A DNA stretch of 64,000 bases from Acanthornis magna (Eukaryota; Chordata; Aves; Passeriformes; Acanthizidae), in the NCBI GenBank assembly GCA_036785705.1, contig JAWUZG010000001.1:3782001-3846000 (forward strand), in the 5' to 3' direction. Below the pieces are notes generated by a model that saw nothing but the letters and a program-made list of their open reading frames with translations, searched no databases and was not told the DNA's origin. Every line of letters begins with the position of its first letter. Positions within the stretch are counted from its first letter, which is position 1. Shown one piece after another: positions 23,100 through 42,228 of the stretch. The position numbers and the translations under genes are program-made.

Positions 23100-24600
23100 C
23101 CTCTCCAGGGTTCACATTGGTTATTCAGCTACACATGTAACAGCAGAATTTCTGAACCACAGAAATAATCCAGTTCAGCCACTAAAGTTGGTTTTGCTAC
23201 AATTTAATCTTTATTTCAAAAATAAAATGCACATCTCCATCAGCTATACCAATGACTTCCCATGTGAACTCATACTGAAACTGATTCACTGGTTGATTTT
23301 GCACAGAAAAAGGATGTTAAAAACCTTAAACACATAATCACACATAAAATTTTATATTAATATGATTTTACCTAACTATATTACTAATAACCTTACATTA
23401 ATAGAATATCAGCCAAAAAGTATATCCAAAGAGACTAGAAAAAATAATCAAGTAATGCACAAGTTGTCATAATCTTTCTTTGATTACCTAAACTAACTGC
23501 AGCAATCTGGTTTTGTAGGTCAGGTTTTTACTTCGAAGTCCATCAGCTGTTCAGCCTTGCTGCACCTATTTTGTATTAGCATGAAATGCTTTTGTAATGC
23601 AGCATTTGGGACAAGTTCCTCACACAGGGGGCAAAAAACACATGAATCTGGCTCCTCAGAAGCTGATATTTAGGCACAAGGTTTTCTGTCTGGTCTTCAG
23701 AGGTCACTTTAAAGTTTGATTTTTGTTCCTTGCACTACCTTTGCTCATTTCTTCCAAATGACCCACATTTAACAACCCCACAAAACAACAACAATGACCC
23801 TAGAAAACACTATCTTTGAATATGGTGTTTCCTGCTTGTTCCTGGTATGAGCTGATCTGTTTGGCCATAGAAACACCCATCAATTTATTCACTGTCTCTT
23901 TAAAGTCTCAAATAGAAAAGTACAGACAACACTAAATTAAATTAAAAGCTACAAGCTCCGATGCACAAAACTGCTTGGCATAAGCCAAAAGGCTCAGTGG
24001 TTAGATGTGGTGTGCAGAGAAGGCACTCAGATCAAGTTTTATAAATTATGTCCTCTTCTTGCAAATCCAGTTATAGAAGGATTGAATAACAGCCTTTCTC
24101 ACCTAAATACCTGCTGGCACAAGCTTATCCTACCTGGGTTGATATGCACTGAAAAGATAGTGAAGAACATGGAAGAAATCAATTTTGGCAGCGCAGAGGT
24201 GGGAATGGTGAAGAGTAGAGCCAGAGGAGGAATTTGCAGATCTCCTGGGCTGATTTCCAGGGATGTGAAGGGGCTGTCTGTGGAGCAAGGGCATTCTCCA
24301 GCACAGGCAGGCAGCAAGAAGCCTTATCAGCCAAAAGGCCAAAATTACTTGGGAGTTACAAGATAAGGTAGTGATTTAAGATTAGCACAAGGTCTGGAGC
24401 AGAAGCCATTTTATATTTTGCATGTCCAAATTCAATTACTTCTTTCTCCAGCAGCTCTTGGATCACGTTCTTAACATCACTGTAGTAGCACTCTAAGCTG
24501 GCGAGGTGCCAGCTGTGTGAGGACACTGGGCATCACTCACTGCCACTTTTGATTACAAATGACTGCTGGAAAAGGATCTCCCGCATCCCAGATCAGCTTA
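23100..24600 (-). pseudogene. Decayed tandem duplicate of the PHYH 3' end
   Basis: Several blocks align in order with the functional PHYH 3' region at 26400-28910. The poly(A)-signal block at 23190-23220 matches 26490-26520. The block at 23500-23640 matches 27190-27330. The terminal-exon copy is at 23709-23762 and matches 27443-27496. The block around 24230-24300 matches 28450-28520. The penultimate-exon copy, ending at 24512, matches 28718-28849. The terminal-exon copy is 54 nt like the real one but reads VIWKK-stop-AKVVQGTKIKL-stop in place of DIWNFRARLVQGERINL-stop. The penultimate copy seems to have lost about 8 nt right after its acceptor, shifting the frame. It is best read as a partial tandem duplication now without coding function. 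Confidence 0.85.
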
Positions 24601-26450
24601 GAAAGTCAAATCTACTTTGAAAAAACTGTAATGTAGTTAATTAAACTTCCCTCCCCCCCATTTCTCCTGCATGAAGACTTTGATATACAGCATTGCAAGC
24701 CAAAGCCAGGATTCAAAATCCTTCCTTTGGCTCCTATCCAGTGTCTTCACATCAAAGCGCTGAGCGTGCAACTGCTGTCAGCAAGGTCAGGAGTCAGACT
24801 AAATCTGACATTTCTGAACTGTTAGTCTGGAAAATAGCACATAAATCCTAAGCAAAAGATCTTCTCTGTGTTTGTTGTCTTTTACCAATCTCCAGGAAGC
24901 CTTTGTTTTCAACACATGTGAAATGTCAAGGCAAAAAAAAGATGTCTGAAACAGAGGGGTTTCATGCAACTGCAGATGGCCAAATAAGCAGCCAGGTGTC
25001 TATCATTTTTACAAACTCCTTTTCAAAACTTGGGTGCTGCTACAAAAAAAAAAAAAATAGTCCAAGGATGGCTAACCTAAACTGCAAACATTAATTTAGT
25101 TGGAAAGAAAGTTTTAGATGTAACATGCTTTACATCAATTTAGGAGCACACATGTACCTCCAACATGTGAACCTGAATGCCTATAGCAAATCAAATTATA
25201 AGAAAGATATCCCACCAAGCCACAGCTAAACTAAAACACACTATTATCAAAATAACTTAATAGATTATGCTTTTCATTTGATTCAATTCAAGCAACTTTT
25301 CTAAAAGGGTAGGTGCTGCTTCACTAAAATACACAGCAGCCCAAGCATGTCAACAGCTTCTGCATTTCCCTGTCACTGGAGCCCTGCCTAATGGATCTGG
25401 AAGTTTATTTCTCAAAAATATTATTGCTACAGAGGAGGTATCCAGTAACAGCACACACATCCATGCTGGGAGAATCCAGCTTCATGCAACTGTGTTCTGC
25501 CCAGCAGAGTGAGCACAGCCTGCCCCACAGGGCGGTCACCAAACAAGGTGTAGGAAGGAGTGAGGACACAAGTCTCATCAAGGGGGACAACTGCTGAGTT
25601 TAGATGAGCTCTCAGGTCTTTGATGGGTTTGTTCTTCTGAAAAAGGGAATTTAAGTCTAAATCCATAGGCAGAAATGCACAAGTTCTTAAAAACAAAGCT
25701 AAACTTCTTCTTTCTCTCAGCTGTAGTAAGAGAAATTCCATCTTGGAACTGGGAATGTGACACCTGTAGCTCTTCCCTGAGGTCACAGCTCCCTCTGCAG
25801 TCAAGCCGGCTGCACCAGTGATGCCAGACAGGGAAGTCTCTCCATGAATCCTGCGCTGGGAACCAGGCGGAATACACCAAGTTCTCACAAAAATCTCATG
25901 GAAAGCACCAGCTGGGCTGCGAGCCAGAGCTCAGCCAAGGCAGCAGAGGGATCTCCAACTCACAGGAAATCACTCACCACACTCTCCCCAGGAGCTGGAT
26001 CTGTGCCAGGGTTATAGAGGGCATGGGAAGAGATGCAGGAACCAGGACACCCAAAATCACCAACTGAGCAGGGCTGGCGGTCAGTCCTGTGTCCCCTCAT
26101 CTGCCTTCTTGGTGGCACGGTCACACCAGAGGCTGCTGAGAGGGCAGCTCTGTCTCCAGGTGGGAACCACAGCCCAGACACCTCACTCCAGCACCAAGGG
26201 TGTAGGACCAGTAAATAACTCTGCTCAAACATCACCTTGTTTAATCAACGAAACAACTAAACAAACAAACCCCTAGAGATGCTGCAGGAGAGGAAGAGTC
26301 ATGAAACAGGGCAGAAGGTGCCCCAAGAGCCCATCAGTGCAGCCTTTGGAGCTGTTTTACACCTTTTTTGGGTGGATTGGGCAGAGTGGAAAAGAGCTTA
26401 GGGTTGATGTTTTGCACTGGGGTGTTCAATGACAACCCCCCCTCATTTCT
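24601..26450. other. Spacer between the PHYH pseudo-copy and PHYH
   Basis: No clear match to further PHYH exons was found here, so the duplication appears to cover only the last two exons. A 153-codon minus frame occupies 25427-25888 and resembles no family I recognise; it may be chance. An A13 tract lies near 25042. Confidence 0.4.
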
Positions 26451-27442
26451 GAGCAGCAGAAATGACACGACACAGCCCTCAAGTGCGGTTTTGCTCTGAT
26501 TTACTCTTTATTTCAAAAATAGACTCTGAAAGCAAAAGAATCTTTCAAAAAGCAAGGAAAAACATTGTGAAAGGCAAGAGGAACATTTCAGTGTACATCA
26601 CTCCACCCTGCCACCACTGCATCCTGGGGAGCATCCAAACACCTTCTCAATCTGGCAGCAGCAAAAGGCACCTTTTCCCAGACCCACCAGCCTCAAAGGA
26701 TTCCCTCACTTCACACAGCCTTGGTTCAGTTGTGCAAGGCCAGTGGGAGGCTGCTTTGTTGGCCCAGTAGCTCCCAACACTGTCAGACTCGTATTTCACC
26801 TGTGCCAGAGCTGCTCAGTCAGGTGCAATGCCCCACCAAGCCATGCTTGAGGAACTCTACCAGCAATCATCTTCCTGCCCCTAAATCCCATGTTTCTCTG
26901 TGAGTGGTTGCTGCTTTCTCTTTATCCACTTCCTTACACTGTTGGCTCTGCTGGTACCAACACCCACATCTTCACCAGCTACACTAGTAACTCGCCATGT
27001 CACTGAGGGCTTGCCTGAAACAGACTTTTTTTCTTTCTTTTTGCATAGGAAAGGGAGTTGGAAAATCTTGCATAAAATCTTACATTGTTACAGCATCATT
27101 CTAAAGGTGTGTTATGTGAGAAACTTTTAAGAAACAAGAATGAAAACACCAAGAAAATCAAGGTGTTCTTTCAGGACCTTAATTCTTCCAATTGTCTAAG
27201 ACACTCACAGCAAATCTGTTTTTCTAGGTTAGGTTTCCTTTGATGTACATCAGCTGTCCAACCTCAGTGCAATTATTGTGAATTAGCATAAAACAATTTT
27301 GCAATGCAGCATTTGGCTAAGTTACCATTACTTGGTCAACAAAGCACAGAAAATTCTGCCTGCCCAGGCAGGGTCTGTGCTCTTCCCTCAGAGAAGCTCA
27401 TTCTCAGGCCCATGTTTTCTGTCCTGCTCTTCACAGGGTCTT

Positions 27443-35407
<7,965 letters not shown>

Positions 35408-35880
35408 GGCGCCCGGGCGGCCTCAGCGCTGTGTCGGTCTGGGCGGAGCCGGGACCGCCGCATGCTCAGAGCCCGAACGCCCTCAGAGCCCCGGGTCAGC
35501 CGGGAGCCACGGGACGGCGGTGGGAAGGGCCTGAGGGAAGCCGGGGCGGGCCCGAGAGCCCTCCCAGCCCGGATCCCGGCGGAGCCTGGCCGGACGGGCG
35601 GGCAGGGCGGGAGGAGGCCATGGCGGAGCTCAGCGCCCTCAGAGCGCCGGAGCCGCGGGCCGGCAGCTCCCCCGGGTGGGAAGGGCCTGAGGGAGGCCAG
35701 GCCGGGCGTGGGGAGAGGCCGGAATTCTCCGAGCGGAATTCTTTACGTTCTTCCACCCGCTTCCCCTCTTTTTGCCGTTTTCTGCCAGCAGTGACTGCGG
35801 ATTTCATCAGCGCCGTGCAGAGAGCAGCGCTTGGCACAGGGCTCGGCTGAGGCCGGCATGGATCGACGCCTTATCTCCTG

Positions 35881-37084
35881 TCTCTAAGGAGACCGTCCGG
35901 GCTCGCCTCGTCCATCCGTGAATGCGTTTGGAGAGATTTTTGTGGCCTCAGTGTGAAAATAGATCTGACAGCCGCCAGGTTGTCCATAAAACCCTTGCTC
36001 ATGAGCAATCCAGGCCTTGCTCCCAGAGACACCATCACAAGTCTCCCGTAGCTCCAGGCAGCCTCATGATGACAGGGTGTGCACCAAAACTCTGCTTACA
36101 GATGCTTTAGGAAGCTTGACTCCCATTCTGCAACAGGTTTTGCTGGAATCTGGGGTGACATGTTGATGGTTCAAAAACTCAGCTGTCAATACACTAAGCT
36201 TCATGTCGGTGCTGCAGATAACAGAAGCTAAGGCATGGGTAGGAAGGGCTCCTGTACGTAACCTGTGTCCTAGAAGCTGTGTCACTTTAAAACAGTGGCA
36301 ATTCTCCCAGTGATTTGAGTAAACCACAGCAGGTTTATAAACTGCTCTAGTCTGTGGTGCATTTGTGTTTATGACTCTTATGGTTCCACGTATGCTTGGT
36401 AGAGTCACTCCCTTCAGGGGCATAACAAAATAGGCTGTTCACAGAAGTGGGACAAACAGGGTTGAGAATCCAGGAAAAAACCCTCTCTAAACGATTTTGT
36501 GTAGTCACAGAGTCAAGAGTGCAGGCACTGAAGGGACAACATAGCAGCAGTGACAGCACCTAGCCCTTCACTGCCAACAAAATCAGACCTTTGACTCCTG
36601 AGCCACAGGAAAACTCTTAGTCATAGGTAAACAGAAAGTTAATAAAAGTCCCTCAAATCAAACTCGAGTGAGGGGGAACAGAATGAAAAAGAAAAAAAAC
36701 CAAGCAACTAGAGTAATAGCTTTATTATTGAACTCCTAATTATAACTGCACTGAAAGGCCTATATATAATTCAGATCTATGCTGCAATTGCTTCCACAAT
36801 CCAAACTGAAATAGAAACCTCAATAAATCTCATCTGTTTCAAAGTTTAGGTAAAAGGCCCATCAAAAAGATGAAGCAGAACAATACTACTCATGCCTTTT
36901 CTGGCATGGACCTGTTTGCAAAGTAGATATTTCTGCCACGGGTATGTTTTTGACAGCATCTTATGCATAGGTGTCTTTCGTACCGGAAAAAAATGAACAG
37001 AAAATAGTGGTTTGGCTGTACTGGTTTAGGAGTTTGTGAACTAAGATGATTTTATACACACATAATACACTCTTACATAAATAT
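35881..37084. other. PHYH-SEPHS1 intergenic, left part
   Basis: Unremarkable spacer DNA. No gene or repeat family is recognised. Confidence 0.4.
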
Positions 37085-37300
37085 ATACAGAATCTTAAAA
37101 CATCCTGAGTTGGAAAGGACCCACAGGAACCATCAGGTCCCTGCACAGGACAGGCCCAAGAATCCCACCCTATTGTCCAAAGAATGTCCTGAGAGCATTG
37201 TCCAAAGGCTCCTTGAGCTCTGTCAGCCTTGGTGCCGTGGCCACTTCCTTGGGGAGCTTCTCTGGTAATGCTGATTCCAGTAACTCCCTGGAGCACCCTG
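37085..37300 (-). mobile_element. CR1-type LINE 3' fragment, minus orientation
   Basis: The stretch reads as the reverse complement of a CR1 3' end: 'gagttggaaaggacccacag', then 'ctgcacaggacaggcccaag', 'tgagagcattgtccaaaggc' and 'gccgtggccacttccttggg'. It is diverged and 5'-truncated, so an older insertion than a fresh copy. Confidence 0.8.
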
Positions 37301-40300
37301 TTGTGTCCTATCACACCCCAAAGAATTCAGGGCACCTCGCACACCTTGGCAGGAGCAGCGGGTGGCTGAGGTCACTGCCCTGTGTTTGTACCCTCCTGCT
37401 GAGGGATCGAACTTGAACACAACAGAAGATCGATCTCAGGCATTGCTGGCACCACACCGTGACACGGGGGCTGCCTGTGGTGTAGCCACACCTCCTAAAA
37501 CCAGAAGTGTGTGGACACATTAAAAAAACCATCCTTTGCATCTAAATAGTCCACAGTGAATAATTTTAAAATCTGTTGATAAGTATCAGTGAAATACAGG
37601 CTGAATCTCAGGAAAAGAAGCAAGGGAGAAATTTTCTTTGTTAAGAAAACTGATGGTGGCATTAATCATTTTATTAAAATGGATGGCATTTAAGAGAGGC
37701 TGTGTCTTTGCAAAGTACTTTTACAGCTATGTCTGTCAGTTTCCTGAATTTTATAGAACATTCTTATACAGATGGTTTGCATTTGGCTTTTAGTTTTAAT
37801 GTTTTCTGTTCATTAAATCACAAAACTAATAAAAACTAAACGATTGAGATTCCTCCGGCAGCACAGGAACGATCCTAATGCACAGCGTTATAATTTAATA
37901 AGCATCTCAATTGACTATTAAAATCCACATTATGATCAGAACTGTAATTCCAAAGATGAGGTCTTCTGAAAGCTTAATTTACTATGGTGGGAAGTGGCAG
38001 CTGCTCCAACTCAGCAAAATTAGCTTTTTTAACTGAGATGCCAGGGAAAACAGATGTTGATGAGACAATAACAAGAACAACAAAATCCACCACCAACGTG
38101 CAGGTTCATTTCTCATCACCAGAAGAGTCAAGAAGGCCTTCTATGGATACATTAGCAGGGAAAAGGAGATATGGATTCAACAGAGAACAAATTAAGGGGC
38201 ATAGTGACAAAGGACATGGAAAAGATCAAGGGTCTTGACTTCTCTGCCTTGGGCTTTGCTTTAGTTCCTGGCCCCTGCTGAATTCCAAGCTTTGGGCAAC
38301 CCCTGTCCTCCTACGGAGGAGCTACTGCCAGGCTTCTCTCCAGCTGTCCCAAACTTCTGAGCTGTGGGTGCCCGCCCACTCCTTATGGACACAGATCCCT
38401 TTGGACGTTCCAGAGACAGCTGGATCCACCAGTGCTCTGAGCAGAGCATGGAAAAAATCCCAATATTCTCCTTTGTGGGTGGCTCTTGCTATGCCAGCCA
38501 ACCTCAGCAGCCAGTGAGCCAATAAGGAAAAGTTTCCCTCAATGGACATGTTGCTCCTGTTGATGTCCACAGCTCCCAAAAGAGATCCCATTCTCCCTCA
38601 TGACCACCCATCTGGGAAAAACATCTATTAAAGGGCTGAACAAGAGGGTGTTTTATTACCTTTCCCCTTTACAAGCACCAGTCACAGAGGCTGCAATCAC
38701 ATCTTGTGCTCAGAATGCAGACGTGAACTCAGGTGACTCTTCCCAACTGTTCACCCAACTTTAAGTGAAAAATCAGTGAAAAACTAAATATCGGCCATCG
38801 CACCCACCCAGTCCCCCATGGTCACTCAGGTTTGCTGCCCTCTCACTGCAGCAGTCACATTAAGTTTCATTGTCTTTGTTAGAAAAGGTTCAGTCCTGAA
38901 ATTTAGAGAAATCTAAATAATACCTAACAAAAAGGGGAAAACTATTCTGGCTTTATATACTGCCACAGATTTTAAGAGCGTTATTTTTCCCTGATGCAGG
39001 GGGGAAAGCAAAATTCTGAGGAAAACAACATGCTAAAGAGCAACAACTGTTACAAACTTTCCAAGAATATATGCTACTTACCAACTGTGTTGATTAGGCG
39101 AGTGAATATTCCAATTATTAAATTCTTTCTTTTCAAAGAAAGAATTTTTTTCTCCACTCTTTTCACAACTTGAATGGAATTTTACAAGCAGGTGCATGCA
39201 GAGGTTCCTGTGTATGCAAAGTACATGATATTTGTGTAAATGACTGGACATGGCTACTAAAAACAACTGTGCACTGTTGCTTTCTCGCAGATTTTGACAC
39301 CACCAAATGATTCCTTCATTTAAGAGGAATCTCTAAGCATCTTGCTTAAAGGTGAAGGATTTAGAACTTGCCAGTCCCTTACAATATATCCTCCTACAGC
39401 TCACTGTGATCTACAATCTCTGATTTAGCAAAACAAATCATGAAACTTCGTATACAAAGGCGATGCTCACAGAGGACTTCCCAACTCGTTACCCACTCAG
39501 CGGCGCACCAGGAAGCGCTTTGGGATGTAAATTCAGCCATCAGGAACCAGCAGGAGAAGCTTTGGAAGCAGTTCACCCCAAGGGGTTTTCCTGCCTCCAG
39601 CGGCAGCGACAGGAAATCTTCCTCCCAAAGTCCAGAGATAAGCAGCCTCCTTCAGACTCCTTCCCTTGGAGATAAACCTTCTACCATCCAAGGCACCTCT
39701 AGGGAAGGACAAGTGTTGGTTTCACACCTGATGAGTCCATTATCATAACAAGTGAAAAAAACCCATCAGCATCTACCAGCCGGGACCTTCCGCCAGAGGG
39801 GAACTGATACATCCAGTGATAGTTTCAAATACAACAGATCTTTGTAACAAGCACTTTTATACAGAAGTACTCATCTGTTTTGCACCCATTTGAACGACTT
39901 AGGGTTTTTTAGAACTAAAATAACCTATGTAGTGACAGTCTTGCCCACAACCATAGAGAAAATGAACAGAACAAACATCACAAAACAGTAGGGGGAAAAA
40001 AAAGAATTAGATCAGTATCTTTTGCACAACTGGTTTTTGATACTTTATTTTCAGAACTGCCGTGAAAAAATCTAACTTTTTTTTTCCTCAAAGCCAAGTT
40101 AAAACTTGGTTACTGCTTTGAGGTGTTGTGGTGAACCCACAACTCTCAGATGTCTTTTCCAGGAAAAGGAGTGTGAGGGTCTATGTGGTTTAAGCTACTC
40201 ACGAGGGAGTGATTTAAAAAAAAAAAATTCTAGCTTTGCAAAAGGTGTCTGTTGAAAACCCTACTGCATGGAAAAAAGATGTGCCAAGTTTTGCCAGAGA

Positions 40301-40904
40301 TGCCAGTAGGAGGAAGACAGGAAGTTTAAACCTTGCATAATGCACAAGACCGAAAAAATGAGTTGCTGGGTCATCTCCATAGACAGAAGCCTTTGTAATT
40401 CCTGCTGCAGTAACGATTATCCAAATCTTCTTCTTGGTGGTCTGAATATCAAGGAGTGAATTCCAGAACCTGGGAGAAGCTTCACTAGAGCTGGTTCAGT
40501 GCAGTTCAGGATGGCAGGAGTGTCTGGGCAGGGCAGGGTCAGTGGTGAGGCTGCTGCCAGGGAAAAGAGAGGCTCCAGCATCCATTCCACGAGCCCTCCT
40601 CGTGCTGCCAGCAGGCACAGGAGCACTTGCAGGGGAAACAATTCACAATGTTACATACTTGGTGCTGGTAAGTAAAATGAACAAAATCAAGTGGGTAATA
40701 TACTCGGTGATAACCTACTTGCCCCCAGCTTTACTCAAGGTCACCACTGGACATCACAGCTTGGAGAACTGATTAAAGGAGTGATCACAATTATCAATAT
40801 AATCACACATGCAATTAAAAAAAAATAATTAGGATTTCTCCTCTTTCCAGTGAATAATTCAGCTAGGAATCAAAAAAGTTCATGCACTTATACAAGAGCA
40901 ATAA
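37301..40904. other. PHYH-SEPHS1 intergenic, right part
   Basis: AT-rich intergenic DNA. An 84-codon plus frame at 37984-38238 has no motif I recognise. No gene call is supported. Confidence 0.4.
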
Positions 40905-42013
40905 AAAAAATTAAATATTTATTTTGAATAACAAGCTTAAGTTCAAGCTGCATTGTTGGCAATGTCGGTTTTAAACACAGATCACAAAAGCGTGCAGAAA
41001 ATTGTATTTGAGCAAAGAACAAAATAATACTAAGAATTATACTAAACAGCTGCTGATTTTTAAAGAAACAAAATAGGCTTGTAATCACTATACAAAATAT
41101 AAAATGTATTAAACACTACCATCCACAGAACAGAGGTTTAGTTTGATTATATTTAAAAATTATTTGTGTAGTTATTTATATAGTGAATTGTAAATGAATA
41201 TTATACAGTAACCTCCTTTTGGTCTGCAAAACCTTTGTTGCACTATAGCACATCCAATCATGTTTAAAAAAAAAAAAAAAAAGATTTATTTGTCCTTACT
41301 ATCAATAAAGAAAACAATCATTGATAATACAGTAAATATTGTCAGGTCTACAAATAATGAAATTCAAAATGACTCCTTCGACTCTGAAGCGCTTTCCATG
41401 CAAAAAGTCAGCATTTGCTGTTTAAACTGAGTGCACTACCAAGCAATGTCCAGGGTCGTAGATGCTCTTGGTAAGACTAAACCTTACAAAAAAAATTTTA
41501 AAAATAAAATTAAAAAAAAAAAATCAAAGATTGAATGCAATCATGCAACCTCTTACTACTGGGTAATCCACTGTGTTGCTTGTCAATTTATTGCCTTTCT
41601 GGAATATCACTCAAGGCATCAAAATTAGACTCATGATAAATATACACATAATGAAAGGACACAAACTGCTATTCGACACTACTACTGGTAATGTCTGTGC
41701 TACGTGAAAGCACCTTTAAAAAGAGCCTATGCGGCAAGAGATAAGTGTCTAAAGATTCAAAATGAATCAACAGTATTGGATAACAATATAATTCTCAACT
41801 CAGAAGCTGCCTCAAGATTAGGTGCATCTTCAGTTAATGTAACAGGAAAAAAAGGCAATGGATTTTATTTTATTATTTGTATCCACTCATAAACTGACCT
41901 AAGGCCACCAGATGTGCAGACACAACAAGTTTTCTTTTCTTTTTACAGTTCTTTAAATTGTAGGATGATAAAGGAATAGATCTATTCAAAAACAAACAGC
42001 CATTTCATCTCTA
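40905..42013 (-). other. SEPHS1: SEPHS1 3' UTR (extent inferred)
   Basis: Strongly AT-rich DNA downstream of the SEPHS1 stop codon. Minus-strand AATAAA hexamers occur at 41285-41290 and 40918-40923. An A17 tract lies near 41265-41282. The 3' end could be at either signal or farther left. Confidence 0.45.
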
Positions 42014-42228
42014 TTAAGAGGTGGCACCAGGCGTGGGGTTGACGTTCTGAGTGGCCACCTGTGGTGCCACTTCAATGATCCGGGGTTTGTCTATAATCCT
42101 GGCCGTGCGGTTGCCCTTCTCTACAATGCCAATAATCCACGCCTGGTGGCCTTCGCCGTATTTCGGGGACTTGATCTCGGCGCAGAAGCGCGCTGCCTGT
42201 TCTCGCGGTAAGCAGATGAGGAGGCCTC
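42014..42228 (-). CDS. SEPHS1: SEPHS1 terminal coding exon
   Basis: It begins [18 protein letters not shown], includes [19 protein letters not shown], and ends [10 protein letters not shown] with a TAA stop (TTA at 42014-42016 on the plus strand). The exon is GC-richer than the surrounding introns. Confidence 0.95.

Noticed and set aside
23709..23762. Terminal-exon copy as a working alternative PHYH exon
   Set aside because: It holds an in-frame stop and its acceptor position reads CC on the plus strand where CT is needed, so it lacks the AG.
37984..38238. 84-codon plus frame as a gene
   Set aside because: No recognised motif, no splice context and no promoter features nearby.
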